NCBI GenBank assembly: GCA_001464735.1
Contig: LNDU01000062.1
Coordinates: 1 to 64,000 of the forward strand
Source: Nitrospira sp. Ga0074138
GTDB taxonomy: Bacteria; Nitrospirota; Nitrospiria; Nitrospirales; Nitrospiraceae
Reading direction: 5' to 3'
DNA: 64,000 nucleotides
Below the pieces are notes generated by a model that saw nothing but the letters and a program-made list of their open reading frames with translations, did no database searches and was not told the DNA's origin. Positions 36,884 through 45,757 of the stretch are shown one piece after another. Every line of letters begins with the position of its first letter. The first letter of the stretch is position 1. Both the position numbers and the translations under genes were made by a program.

Positions 36884-37654
36884 TTACGAAGCCGTATCGG
36901 TGCAGTTATTAGGTGGCGCTCTGTGGTCACGAGGAAGTGAGTCGAGCAGACGATCGATCCACTTCGACGGCAGCTTTTCCACTGATTCGTAAATGCGAGA
37001 CTGCCACCAGGACGAAATCTCGGCAAGGTCCTCTTTCTGAAAGCGGTGCTCAATGATATCGAAGGTGTCGTGCCGATAGAGCACGACATCGAGAGGGTAT
37101 TCGACGCTGGTCGAGCTCGTGCGAGTGGCATCAAAGGCAAGAAAGCCTACCTTTATGGCCAAATCCATAGTGGAGTCATATCGCAGTACTCGATCGAGTA
37201 GCGGTTTCCCATAGCCCGTCTCCCCGATGATGCAATAGGGTGTGCCTTCGCTGACTTCCACCCAGTTTCCCTGGGGATAGATGAGATAGAGCTTGTGCTC
37301 TTGGTCGTTCTCCAACTGCCCTCCGACCAATGCGTGAAGGTCGAAGAGCAACCCTGCTTTATCGAGGGTCGCCTTATCCTCTTCGGCCACGCGACGAATC
37401 TGAGCTGCAAACACATTGACGGCTTTGAACAGCTTATCGAACGTCTGATCGCTGTCTCCAATGGTCTCGTCGAAATAGGTGACGGCCTTGTCGCGCACAG
37501 AACGCAGCCCTGATGTCATGAGAAACATCGAATGCCGTCCGTGTTGGTGGATGGAAACATTTCGTGCCATGATGCATTCCGCACCGGTCGTTACCCGTGT
37601 GTCGGCGATGCCAATGAGACCATCTTCGACTTTCATGCCTAGGCAAAAGGTCAT
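36884..37654 (-). CDS. Anbu-type proteasome-like peptidase
   Basis: The 256-residue protein begins MTFCLGMKVEDGLIGIADTR, as in Anbu (COG3484), with Thr2 becoming the N-terminal nucleophile after Met removal. Further family marks are DTRVTTG, MFLMTSGLRSVRDKAV and YCIIGETGYGKPLLDRVL. Anbu resembles HslV and proteasome beta subunits and assembles into helical dodecamers; its substrates are unknown. The gene start overlaps the alpha-E gene stop by four bases (ATGA). Together with the preceding ATP-grasp gene this is the well-known Anbu gene neighbourhood, here without the usual transglutaminase gene. The protein itself looks intact. Confidence 0.93.
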   Translation of the reverse strand: MTFCLGMKVEDGLIGIADTRVTTGAECIMARNVSIHQHGRHSMFLMTSGLRSVRDKAVTYFDETIGDSDQTFDKLFKAVNVFAAQIRRVAEEDKATLDKAGLLFDLHALVGGQLENDQEHKLYLIYPQGNWVEVSEGTPYCIIGETGYGKPLLDRVLRYDSTMDLAIKVGFLAFDATRTSSTSVEYPLDVVLYRHDTFDIIEHRFQKEDLAEISSWWQSRIYESVEKLPSKWIDRLLDSLPRDHRAPPNNCTDTAS

Positions 37655-38631
37655 TGTGCCTCCGCTCCGGTGATTGTATTGTGGATGGGACGTGGGGCAA
37701 AGAAGGTCTCAGAAATGGCTTCGCCCACGCGATTGAGCTGCGCTTGAAACTGATCCAAGAATTCGTGCAGCCCGCTGGTCACACAATCCTCAAGATCGCC
37801 AAAGTCTAACTCTGCGCGCAACCGTCCCAGCCGCTTCTCGGCTTGGTTCTGATAGGATCCGTGTTCAGATCCGGAGATGGCATGGAGCGAATCTTCGCTT
37901 TTGATGAGACAGTACCGGATAGCTCGCGGAAACGTGGAGTCGAGAATCAGGAACGCTGTGACATCGCCCGGCGAGATGCGGCCAAAACGTTTGTAATACA
38001 TCTCCAGGGCGCTGGCGGATTTTAACAAGGCGGACCACTGGATGATATCGAACGGCGTGCCGACTTCGGTGACGGTCGGGAGCAACATGAAGTATTTGAC
38101 GTCGAGAATGCGGGAGGTCTTGTCCGCTCGCTCCAGCAGACGACCGAGCCTGGCAAAATGCCAGCCTTCTCCGTGCGACATGGTGGCATCGGTAATGCCT
38201 AGAAAGAGGTGGCTGTTTGCTTTCACGTCTCCCAAAAACGTGTGGAGATTTCGACTGGACAAGCCTTGTGAGACAGCGTCTCTCACCATGAGATAAAAGC
38301 GATTGACTTGCTCCCACATGTCGCTGGAGATGACTTCTCGGACCGACCGGGCATTTTCACGTGCAGCCAAAAGACAGGACAGAATCGAGTTGGGGTTTGC
38401 CGCATCCGCTGAGAGAAACTGCGTGACGTTTTCTTTTGTCGCTTTTCCGTAGCGATCGGTAAAACTCTCAGGATCGCCTGTAGTGGCCACCAACGGCTCC
38501 CACTGCTCCGTGGTGCCTCTGGGGAGCTCAAGTGTGAGGTTCAAGTTCACCTCGATGAATCGGGCATAGTTTTCTGCCCGTTCGATGTAGCGGTTCAACC
38601 AATAAATGGAACTGGCGACTCGGCTCAGCAT
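37651..38631 (-). CDS. Alpha-E domain protein (Anbu operon)
   Basis: The 326-residue helical protein begins MLSRVASSIYWLNRYIERAE, the invariant start of the alpha-E family, and continues with ARENARSVREVISSDMWEQVN. Families of this type (DUF403) are always found next to circularly permuted ATP-grasp genes and are proposed to take part in making or modifying a small peptide; the chemistry is unresolved. It overlaps the Anbu gene by four bases and lies 73 bp downstream of the broken ATP-grasp gene. The reading frame is complete. Confidence 0.92.
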   Translation of the reverse strand: MLSRVASSIYWLNRYIERAENYARFIEVNLNLTLELPRGTTEQWEPLVATTGDPESFTDRYGKATKENVTQFLSADAANPNSILSCLLAARENARSVREVISSDMWEQVNRFYLMVRDAVSQGLSSRNLHTFLGDVKANSHLFLGITDATMSHGEGWHFARLGRLLERADKTSRILDVKYFMLLPTVTEVGTPFDIIQWSALLKSASALEMYYKRFGRISPGDVTAFLILDSTFPRAIRYCLIKSEDSLHAISGSEHGSYQNQAEKRLGRLRAELDFGDLEDCVTSGLHEFLDQFQAQLNRVGEAISETFFAPRPIHNTITGAEAQ

Positions 38632-38704
38632 CGTGGATCAAGCCCTGCCTGTTCACCGGCTAATAGATCGTTGCTGGCATCTCGGCCGTTCGTGAGGGAA
38701 GTGT

Positions 38705-40040
38705 TCATGAAAGGACCCATGTGTCTTTATTGCCTCCCCCTTGAGAGGAATTCACCACGAGAGACCCTTTCCGCAATGCCACGCGTGTCATGCCTCCCGG
38801 CAAGACGTACACATCACGGCCGTACAAGACGTATGGCCGCAGGTCAACGTGACGTCCTTCAAGATGATCTTCCACCAAGGTGGGCACCCGCGAGAGGGCC
38901 AAGGTTGGTTGGGCAATATAGTTGCGTGGGTCTGCCTCGATGCGGCGGGCACAGTCCTCACGCTCCTGCTTTGAGGCATGGGGACCGATCATCATTCCGT
39001 CGTGGGTACGTTCGGGAGAATCGGTTCCTCCGCCAAGTAGTAATTGATGATCTTCGGGACGTACGCATAAATAGCTTTGTCGTCCGATACGCCGGTGCCG
39101 GGCGCGTTGGCGAGTGCCACCCTGCCTCTTTTGTAGGATTCCATGAGACCGGGCACTCCCAGTACGGAATCGTGACGAAACGCCAGCGGGTCCAAATAGT
39201 CGTCATTGATCCGCCGGTAGATCACGTCGACACGCTGAGATCCCTTGGTGGTTCGCATGTGAACTGACCCATCCACGACCGCCAGATCGTTGGCCTCGAC
39301 CAATTCGACCCCCATTTTGTGGGCGAGCAGGGAATGTTCGTAATAGGCAGAATTGAAGATGCCCGGTGTGAGAATGACGACGGTCGGATCGGGAAGGTCC
39401 GAAAGGGACCGAAGGGTTTCCAAGAGTTGGCTCGGATACCCATCAACCGGCCGCACGCGATAGGCATCGAACAGCTCGGGAAACGTCCGTTTCATGACCT
39501 GTCGGGCTTCCAACACATAGGCGACTCCCGACGGGCAACGGGTGTTGTCTTCAAGAACATAGTACCGTCCATCGCAGATTCGGACCAAGTCGATCCCGGC
39601 CACATGGCACCAGATGCCTCGTGGCGGGTTGAGACCCATGCAGGGCTGCAAGAAACCTTTGCCGGAATAAATCAGTTCGCTGGGGATCACCCCGTTCCTG
39701 AGGATCTTTTGATCGTGGTACACATCGTCAATAAAGGGTTCAACGCGCGCATGCGCTGTCGAAGCCCGGATTCGATGCGGTCCCAATCAGACGCCACGAC
39801 GACCCGTGGCACGATGTCAAAAGGAAAGATCTGCTCATGACCGTCATCGCTCCCATGGATGCCGAATGTCATCCCCATGTTGAGAATGACGCGTTCCGCC
39901 GCTTCCTGGCGCTTTTTGAGTTCTCCTTCCGGCAGTGAGGCAAACTTTCGGAGCAACAGCGTACTTCCGGGTCGTGGTTGGCCTTTGCTCTCGTAAAGCT
40001 CGTCGTAGAACTCGCCTGAATCGTATCCTGAAAATTTCAT
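38705..40040 (-). pseudogene. Circularly permuted ATP-grasp (DUF404-type) gene, frameshifted and internally deleted
   Basis: Three frames together spell one protein of the Anbu/alpha-E neighbourhood. Residues from ATG 40040 (GYDSGEFYDELYE through RMRALNP) break at about 39737, where one missing C/G in the AACCCTTT run shifts the frame. The second part ([12 protein letters not shown] through [10 protein letters not shown]) ends at a TGA at 38992-38994. The third resumes with [14 protein letters not shown] and ends [13 protein letters not shown]. Between NVPT and GMMIGPHAS, family members have about 30 more residues, including the ATP-site motif VVKAVNESGGYG; these are absent. The internal loss removes a core ATP-binding element, so the product should be inactive even if the frameshift were a sequencing error. 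Downstream alpha-E and Anbu genes remain intact. Confidence 0.85.
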
Positions 40041-40217
40041 AACTGTCCGGCTACCACTGTGGCGGAGACGAAGTGCCTATCAATCATGGTCGATGTCTCC
40101 TCGTATAGGGGAGGATCAGTCCTGCGCAACCAGCATAGTCCTCCCGCAGGGAGCAGGCAAACCGACGGTATTCTCCGATTGCATTTGGCTGGAGCTCTTT
40201 AGTAGCGTGTTCTGTCC

Positions 40218-41225
40218 ATGATTACAGAATTTGTCATCACATCGGGAGAACAGACCAAACGCCTGGACCTCTTCCTTGTCAATCGAGAACGAGACATTTC
40301 GCGATCGGCGTTACAGCGTCTGATCGAACTGGGGCGTATCCGCATCAACGATCAGATGGTGAAACCAAGCCACAAGATCAAACCTGGCGATCGGATCACC
40401 ATGGATGTGCCGAAGCCTGAGCCCCTCTCAATGAAGGGGGAAGCGATCCCATTAGAAGTCTTGTTCGAAGACGAATCCCTTCTCGTGTTGAATAAGCCGT
40501 CCGGCATTGTGGTGCATCCAGCTCCAGGGAATTGGACCGGAACACTGGTCAACGCACTCCTGCATCATTTCCAAACCTCGGGGGGCACGATTTCGGCCAT
40601 TGGTGGGAAAGAACGCCCCGGCCTCGTTCATCGACTGGACAAAGAAACGTCCGGCGTCATGGTGATTGCCAAAACTGATACGGCGCATCGAGCCCTCGCC
40701 GCGCAGTTCAAGCTCCATACCATCACACGCGTCTACGAAGCATTGGTCTGGGGCGTACCCAAGAAGGGCCGAGGAGTGATCGAACTGGCGATCGGTCGAG
40801 ACGTCAAAGACCGGAAGACTTTTTCATCGAGAACGACCAGTCCCAAGGACTCCGTGACCGAGTATGTGGTGGACCGTCGGTATAGCAAAGTGGCCGCGCA
40901 TGTGTTGCTGTACCCACGGACAGGGCGAACGCATCAGCTTCGGGTTCACCTCACGTCATTGGGTCATCCCATTCTGGGGGATCACACATACGGCGGGCGA
41001 AAAGTCTGTACAATCGCCGATATGGAGATTCCTCGGGTCATGCTCCATGCCAGAACCCTCGGCTTCACCCATCCGGCGACAGGTCAAGCGAAGGACTTTA
41101 CGAGGCCGGTGCCAAGCGATATGGAGAAAGTGATGTCTGCGCTTGAACAGCTCGGCATCCCTGGAGAGAAGAAACCGCGGGGACCACTCGCTGATATCCA
41201 CGACGTTGCAGAGGATGTATGTTGA
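40218..41225 (+). CDS. RluA/RluD-family 23S rRNA pseudouridine synthase
   Basis: The 335-residue protein has an N-terminal S4 RNA-binding domain (about 14-75: RLDLFLVNRERDISRSALQR), then the RluA catalytic domain with the HRLDKETSG motif holding the catalytic Asp (GLVHRLDKETSGVM, about residue 140). The closing GRTHQLRVHLTSLGHPILGD is also diagnostic. Two-domain members of this length are usually RluD, modifying helix 69 of 23S rRNA; the exact site cannot be proven from sequence. ATG 40218 fits the family start. The last codons overlap the next gene by seven bases. Confidence 0.93.
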   Translation: MITEFVITSGEQTKRLDLFLVNRERDISRSALQRLIELGRIRINDQMVKPSHKIKPGDRITMDVPKPEPLSMKGEAIPLEVLFEDESLLVLNKPSGIVVHPAPGNWTGTLVNALLHHFQTSGGTISAIGGKERPGLVHRLDKETSGVMVIAKTDTAHRALAAQFKLHTITRVYEALVWGVPKKGRGVIELAIGRDVKDRKTFSSRTTSPKDSVTEYVVDRRYSKVAAHVLLYPRTGRTHQLRVHLTSLGHPILGDHTYGGRKVCTIADMEIPRVMLHARTLGFTHPATGQAKDFTRPVPSDMEKVMSALEQLGIPGEKKPRGPLADIHDVAEDVC

Positions 41226-41641
41226 CCGCCGAAGTCCTCGATGCGGTGGGAGGGTTAACGTCTCACATCAAGTCCTATGCGGCTAAACTTCCACCCATTG
41301 TCCACTTGAGCGTCGTACCCTCGGCAGTGAAACCGGCTTATGAGGCAGTTGAGGGTTATGAAACCATCGTATCCCGTGTTCGAAGCCAGAGTGCCGGGAC
41401 TCCGTACAAGGCGCTGAATGAACCGTTCGTGTCATCGCTGGAGGCGTTTGAAATTGGAAACCTTCTTGGGACCGTTCAACCACTTCTCTCGGTATTGGAT
41501 CATTTGGAACGCATGCAGCGGGATCACGAAATCGAGATCGGGCGAATCGATGACAAGCGTCTTACGGAGTATCGTGCCGCATTACACAAGATACTTCCCG
41601 GCAATCAGCCAGAATTGGATGGCGCGGGAGGAGGTCTGTAA
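41219..41641 (+). CDS. Small uncharacterised protein coupled to the pseudouridine synthase gene
   Basis: The 140-residue protein starts at ATG 41219 inside the end of the preceding gene (7-bp overlap), so it is probably co-translated. The sequence is mostly helical (VKPAYEAVEGYETIVSRVRS, LLSVLDHLERMQRDHEIEIG) and has no signal peptide or recognised motif. A Gly-rich end (DGAGGGL) closes it. No function can be proposed; the coupling suggests a conserved neighbour rather than a chance frame. Confidence 0.65.
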   Translation: MLTAEVLDAVGGLTSHIKSYAAKLPPIVHLSVVPSAVKPAYEAVEGYETIVSRVRSQSAGTPYKALNEPFVSSLEAFEIGNLLGTVQPLLSVLDHLERMQRDHEIEIGRIDDKRLTEYRAALHKILPGNQPELDGAGGGL

Positions 41642-41737
41642 TGCCGTTCTGGTGGCTTCTGAGCGGTTTGCCAAGAGCTTTTCAGCGGGCAGTCCACCTA
41701 CCGAAACAGCACGATGATCAAAAACTCAGCGAAGCGA

Positions 41738-41917
41738 TCAGTGGCCCATCTTGGGCCCCAACGCGTTCGCTCCAGCAGTGACGAGTTTGAAGCGAGCCGC
41801 GCTCCCACAGTGGGGGCACTTCGCTCGAACGGTTTCCTCGTCGAGTACTTCATACTCATCTGCCTTCAGCCACATCAGTTGGAAGCACTTTGGACAGGTT
41901 CGGACTTGCGTTGACAT
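41738..41917 (-). CDS. Small zinc-ribbon protein
   Basis: The 59-residue protein contains two CxxC knuckles, CPKC and CPHC, 27 residues apart (TCPKCFQLMWLK and RAKCPHCGSAARF). This is a zinc-ribbon typical of nucleic acid- or protein-binding adaptors. ATG 41917 follows GAGGAAA at suitable spacing and is preferred over the earlier ATG at 41938. It is antisense to no known gene and lies between two plus-strand genes. Confidence 0.75.
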   Translation of the reverse strand: MSTQVRTCPKCFQLMWLKADEYEVLDEETVRAKCPHCGSAARFKLVTAGANALGPKMGH

Positions 41918-41966
41918 CGGTTTCCTCGTACACTCCAAGACAATTCGGGGGATACTCTAGTATAAG

Positions 41967-42398
41967 ATGCCTCCAACCCTCAAGTCCGCTGTCACCTACT
42001 CCCATCACGAGCCCCCTGACGCGTCTCAGCTCCTTGGGCTATTCCACCAAGCCCCCTGGGCCAAGGGCCGGTCTCTCAAAGACACGAAGGCGATGCTCCT
42101 CCATACGGATCTGACACTCTGTGCATGGGATGGAGAGCGTCTTATCGGGTTCGGTCGAGTACTCACCGACTTTATCTATCGCGCGACGATCTGGGATGTG
42201 ATCGTCGACAGGGCGTATCAGGGACAAGGCGTGGGGACTGAGATTGTTCAGCGCCTCCTTAAGCATCCACGGCTCGAGCGGGTGGAGCTTTTTTGGCTGT
42301 GTACCAGACGACCTGGTTTTTATGAAAAACTAGGCTTCAGTTCAAAAGAACAGATCGGTCTGGTGTGGAGTCGAAGCAAACATGGTCGGCTTGAGTAG
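41967..42398 (+). CDS. GNAT-family N-acetyltransferase
   Basis: The 143-residue protein has the GNAT core: LCAWDGERLIGFGRVLTDF (strands 2-3), WDVIVDRAYQGQGVGTEIVQ holding the acetyl-CoA pyrophosphate loop Q-x-x-G-x-G/T, and a C-terminal FYEKLGFSSKEQ. Substrate unknown. It is followed by an ACCCCT/AGGGGT hairpin at 42422-42442 and a convergent barrel gene. Confidence 0.92.
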   Translation: MPPTLKSAVTYSHHEPPDASQLLGLFHQAPWAKGRSLKDTKAMLLHTDLTLCAWDGERLIGFGRVLTDFIYRATIWDVIVDRAYQGQGVGTEIVQRLLKHPRLERVELFWLCTRRPGFYEKLGFSSKEQIGLVWSRSKHGRLE

Positions 42399-42421
42399 AA
42401 GGTGAACCCGAATCCGTTACC

Positions 42422-42442
42422 ACCCCTCCTACCATTAGGGGT
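42422..42442. terminator. Hairpin between convergent genes
   Basis: ACCCCT (42422-42427) and AGGGGT (42437-42442) form a 6-bp GC-rich stem with a 9-base loop between the ends of the GNAT and outer-membrane genes. No long T-run follows in either direction; a bidirectional terminator is plausible by position. Confidence 0.45.
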
Positions 42443-42479
42443 AGAAGGCGTGACCATTATGTGAGCAAAGCTTTGAAGA

Positions 42480-43109
42480 TCAGAAGAACATCTTTCCACC
42501 GAAGAGAAAGCCAAACGAAGACGCATTCCAGTCATCATTCCTTCCGCCGGTACCGGTCGTATGGCCGTCGTTCCGTTTGTAGGCCCATTCTCCATTGAGT
42601 GCGAACCGGTCATTGAGCTTGTAATCCGCTCCCCACCCGAGTCGCCAGGCAAAAGTATTGCTTGGACTGATCCGAATCGCCGTGTCTTCGCCGAAACTAT
42701 TCACATTCACACCAAAGCTCATATTCACGTACGGGATGACCTGGCCTAATTTGACCGGCCGTATTTCAAGAGTTGGTAGCACCGATATGGTGTCTTGATG
42801 TCCGAGATCCACGTCGGGCCTCTCAACGCTCACGCTATGCCGCTCCCACTCAAGCATCATTCCAACCAAAAGCCACGTATTGAGACTATACATCCCTTGA
42901 AAATTGACCAGTGGTCCGATCGATGTTGAGGTATTGTCCGAGAGCTGTTGAGTCAGTGGAGCAAATCCCACACGAAAGCCGAGCATCCATTTGCCTGGTT
43001 CAGTCCCACCGAACTCTTCCGCCAGAATGGGGGACGGAAGTGTAGATAGAGTGGTGAGGATAGTGAGCAGTACACCGATCATTTGCATTTTGAACGACTG
43101 CTTACGCAT
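42480..43109 (-). CDS. Outer-membrane beta-barrel protein
   Basis: The 209-residue protein has a signal peptide (KMQMIGVLLTILTTLSTLPS, then PILA) and alternating amphipathic strands ending in phenylalanine (GFLFGGKMFF), the outer-membrane insertion signature. It shares the blocks GPLVNFQGMY and GMMLEW with the divergent gene at 43374, so the two are paralogues. An eight-stranded barrel is likely. Ligand or role unknown. The start at 43109 has a suitable site (GAGGAG) upstream. Confidence 0.88.
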   Translation of the reverse strand: MRKQSFKMQMIGVLLTILTTLSTLPSPILAEEFGGTEPGKWMLGFRVGFAPLTQQLSDNTSTSIGPLVNFQGMYSLNTWLLVGMMLEWERHSVSVERPDVDLGHQDTISVLPTLEIRPVKLGQVIPYVNMSFGVNVNSFGEDTAIRISPSNTFAWRLGWGADYKLNDRFALNGEWAYKRNDGHTTGTGGRNDDWNASSFGFLFGGKMFF

Positions 43110-43373
43110 GAATCGCCTCCTCTCGCACGGTGGGGTGAACCAGGGGCATCACCGGTTCATACGATCGCACACTTCAGCCTCGTCATGCACGCACTGATTT
43201 GATGTCGATGAATCAGGGACACTTTGGTTTCAGAAGAATACATATGACGTTAGTGCCGAAGGTATCACGAAGTCAGTTGTCGCATCCTCAAGAATCCTTC
43301 AGTGCGATTGCAAGCGGAATGGGGGCTCAGTTACAGTGCATCGTCAAGAAGGTTTTGCCACACAGGAGGGGTT

Positions 43374-44027
43374 ATGCAGAGGATCAGCCAGCACTTGGCC
43401 ATTGTTGTTGTCGCCCTCAGTTTCATGACTGGTACCGCCAAAGCCGCCAATTTGACCTGGGTCCACGGACCCATGGAGGAAGAAGGTAAGATCCCCAGCC
43501 TCACGATCGGTACCGCCAAAGCCGCCGATATGAGCTGGGTTCATGAAGGGATGGCGGAAGAAGGAAAAATCACCGCCGGGTTTCGGGTGGGACCGAGTTT
43601 CATCACCCAAAGTTCAGGCCTATCGACCGTTGGGCCACTCGTCAATTTCCAAGGTATGTACGGGCTCAACAGATGGTTCCGTGTCGGGATGATGCTCGAA
43701 TGGCAAAATCATGGGGTTGACCCAGGAGCAGGATCGGTCAATACGGTCACTCTGCTCCCTGTCAACTTGGAGTATCGCCCTGGACATTTCGGGAACCTCA
43801 TTCCCTATCTGACCACCGGGATTGGTGTCAACATCAACACAAAGAACGTCTCAGATACGTTCGCGTGGCGACTTGGCGGTGGTCTCGACTATGCCGCCAC
43901 CAACTGGTTCCCGAACGCCCCAAGTGGAATGATGTTCAATGTAGAGGCGGGCTGGAAACGCAACCATCCGTCGGGTGGTGATGCTTCTACTTTGGGCCTG
44001 ATCTTTGGTGTCCGACATACCTTCTGA
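43374..44027 (+). CDS. Outer-membrane beta-barrel protein with duplicated signal-cleavage segment
   Basis: The protein of 217 residues starts at ATG 43374 after an ideal AGGAGG site. The signal peptide ends at GTAKAA. The next 26 residues repeat it: GTAKAANLTWVHGPMEEEGK then GTAKAADMSWVHEGMAEEGK. The DNA shows an exact GGTACCGCCAAAGCCGCC at 43431 and 43509. Two AKA-A cleavage sites therefore exist, and which one is used is open. The remainder is a barrel with GPLVNFQGMY and GMMLEW shared with the divergent paralogue, closing in GVRHTF. Role unknown. Confidence 0.88.
   Translation: MQRISQHLAIVVVALSFMTGTAKAANLTWVHGPMEEEGKIPSLTIGTAKAADMSWVHEGMAEEGKITAGFRVGPSFITQSSGLSTVGPLVNFQGMYGLNRWFRVGMMLEWQNHGVDPGAGSVNTVTLLPVNLEYRPGHFGNLIPYLTTGIGVNINTKNVSDTFAWRLGGGLDYAATNWFPNAPSGMMFNVEAGWKRNHPSGGDASTLGLIFGVRHTF
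43431..43586 (+). repeat. Tandem 78-bp duplication inside the barrel gene
   Basis: Two in-frame units of 78 bp (26 codons) start at 43431 and 43509 and share an identical first 18 bases. Later positions differ, so the duplication is not very recent. It doubles the signal peptidase region. Confidence 0.85.
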
Positions 44028-44080
44028 ATCGGAGCGGTTTAGGGGATAACGGCAAGTATGGCCAAAACGGAGCAAGATGC

Positions 44081-44911
44081 CTAATGCGAATGAGCGAGCC
44101 TGGTGCGCTTCAGGCGTTTAGGCGAGAAGAAGACTGCGATGAAAAATATGGTGGTCGCTAAGAGGACGATGGCCGGCCCTGAGGGCACATCCCAAAGCGC
44201 GGAAATCAAGACACCCGCAATTGAGGTGAATATCCCGATCGTTGCGGAATACAGAGTCAGTGTTGCAAGGCTATGCGTGAGTTGGTAGGCGGTCGAGGCT
44301 GGAATCAGGATCATAGCAAATACCAAGATCGCTCCGACGGTTTTCAGTGAGACCACCACCGTCAAGGCGACCAACGTCAGGAGGAGAAAAAATATTTGCC
44401 GTGCAGGGACGCCGGAAGCTTCAGCCATCTCTTGGTCGAAAGCGATAAAATAGAGTTCTTTTGAGAACAGCAGGAGGAGCCCCAAGACGAGGACGGTCAA
44501 CGCTCCAATAATGCTCAGTTCCTCAGGCGTGACCGATAGAACGCTGCCAAATAAGTACCCATACACCTCGGCATTGTAGCTTTTCATCAACCCAATGAAG
44601 AGAATACCCAGTGCCATTGTCGTGGTATAGAGGATGCCGATCGAAACATCCAGTTTCATTCTGCCACGTTCCTCGACCCAGCCAGTAATCCAGACTGTCG
44701 CAAGGCCGAACACAATGGCCAGCAACAGGGGAGGCCATCCTATTAAGTAGCCGAGTGCCACGCCCGCAAATGCAGCATGTGACGTCCCGGCGCCGACGAA
44801 CGCCAATCCACGCAATACGACGAATACGCCGATGACGGAGCAGAGTCCACCGACCATCGCGGCGGCGAGGAGTGAGCGTTGCATGAAGTCGTAGGCGAGG
44901 AGATCCAACAT
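44081..44911 (-). CDS. znuB: Zinc/manganese ABC transporter permease (ZnuB-like)
   Basis: The 276-residue protein has about eight transmembrane helices and the ABC-3 family marks FVVLRGLAFVGAGTSHAAFA near the N-terminus and LLTLVALTVVVSLKTVGAIL, followed by ILIPASTAYQL. It forms the inner-membrane channel for zinc or manganese. The His-containing C-terminus (RLAHSH) may touch metal. It is the last gene of a three-gene minus-strand operon with the ATPase (16 bp upstream) and binding protein genes. Whether Zn or Mn is carried cannot be decided from the permease alone. Confidence 0.9.
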   Translation of the reverse strand: MLDLLAYDFMQRSLLAAAMVGGLCSVIGVFVVLRGLAFVGAGTSHAAFAGVALGYLIGWPPLLLAIVFGLATVWITGWVEERGRMKLDVSIGILYTTTMALGILFIGLMKSYNAEVYGYLFGSVLSVTPEELSIIGALTVLVLGLLLLFSKELYFIAFDQEMAEASGVPARQIFFLLLTLVALTVVVSLKTVGAILVFAMILIPASTAYQLTHSLATLTLYSATIGIFTSIAGVLISALWDVPSGPAIVLLATTIFFIAVFFSPKRLKRTRLAHSH

Positions 44912-44927
44912 TGTCTGAAGTCCATTC

Positions 44928-45719
44928 CTAGTGGTGATGGTGGTAATCCTCGACGATGACGAGATCTTTCTCTGTAATCACCAGGTCTTTGCCATAGACC
45001 TGGTGAAGAATCTCCGGCTTGAGGACATCTTTGGGGGGGGCGGCGGCGAAGAGTCTGGTTTTGAGAAGAACCAATCGATCCACCCTTGAGCGGATCATAT
45101 TAATGTCATGGGTAATCAAGAGGACGGTCAATTTGAGTTCGTCATGCAGCTGTTGCACGAGCTCGATGACATTGTGTTGAGCGGTAATATCCAGACCGGT
45201 TGTCGGCTCATCCAATATTAAGACCTTGGGCTGTTGTGCCAGGGCTCTGGCAATAAAGACGCGCTGTTGCTGGCCTCCGGATAGCTGTCCGAGGGCATGA
45301 TTCTTGTGAGAATCCATTCCAACCTGAGCCAGGGCTTCTTGCGCGATGTCACGATCCTTCCTCCCTGGACGTTTGAACAGGCCCAGCGCTCCGTAACGAC
45401 CCATCATCACTGTTTCAAGGACCGTCACCGGAAAATTCCGATCGACGACCCCTTTCTGCGGGAGATAGCCGATTTTGGCGCGATGGTGGCAGCGGAGTTC
45501 GTTGCAGGCACAGTCGAAGATATGAAGATGTCCCTCCACGGGGGTAAGAAGCCCCAGTACGGCACGACACAACGTCGTCTTGCCTGATCCGTTTGGGCCG
45601 ATGACTCCCACGAACTCGCCTTCGTAGATAGCCAATGAAATGTCTTTGAGGGCGATGAGCCCGGGAAACCCGAAGGAGGCATGCTCAAAACGAATGATTG
45701 GCTCACGGGGATCTGACAC
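44928..45719 (-). CDS. znuC: Zinc/manganese ABC transporter ATPase (ZnuC-like)
   Basis: The 263-residue ATPase has Walker A GPNGSGKTT, Q-loop GYLPQKGV, signature LSGGQQQR and Walker B VLILDEPTTGLD, then the His of LLITHD. It powers the permease encoded 16 bp downstream. The C-terminal tail ends VEDYHHHH, a natural metal-binding end that fits zinc. A His-tag artefact is excluded by its genomic context. Start ATG 45719 fits the family. Confidence 0.93.
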   Translation of the reverse strand: MSDPREPIIRFEHASFGFPGLIALKDISLAIYEGEFVGVIGPNGSGKTTLCRAVLGLLTPVEGHLHIFDCACNELRCHHRAKIGYLPQKGVVDRNFPVTVLETVMMGRYGALGLFKRPGRKDRDIAQEALAQVGMDSHKNHALGQLSGGQQQRVFIARALAQQPKVLILDEPTTGLDITAQHNVIELVQQLHDELKLTVLLITHDINMIRSRVDRLVLLKTRLFAAAPPKDVLKPEILHQVYGKDLVITEKDLVIVEDYHHHH

Positions 45720-45757
45720 GGAATCCGAAGCTCCTTCCGGGGGTTGTCTGACTGAGG

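Noticed and set aside
36577..36912. 111-codon plus-strand frame overlapping the Anbu gene end
   Set aside because: It overlaps an assured gene and its sequence resembles no family; composition is atypical.
44928..44945. HHHH at the end of the zinc-transport ATPase, resembling a cloning tag
   Set aside because: It is preceded by a natural ATPase C-terminus in genomic context; natural His-rich ends are common in zinc transporters.
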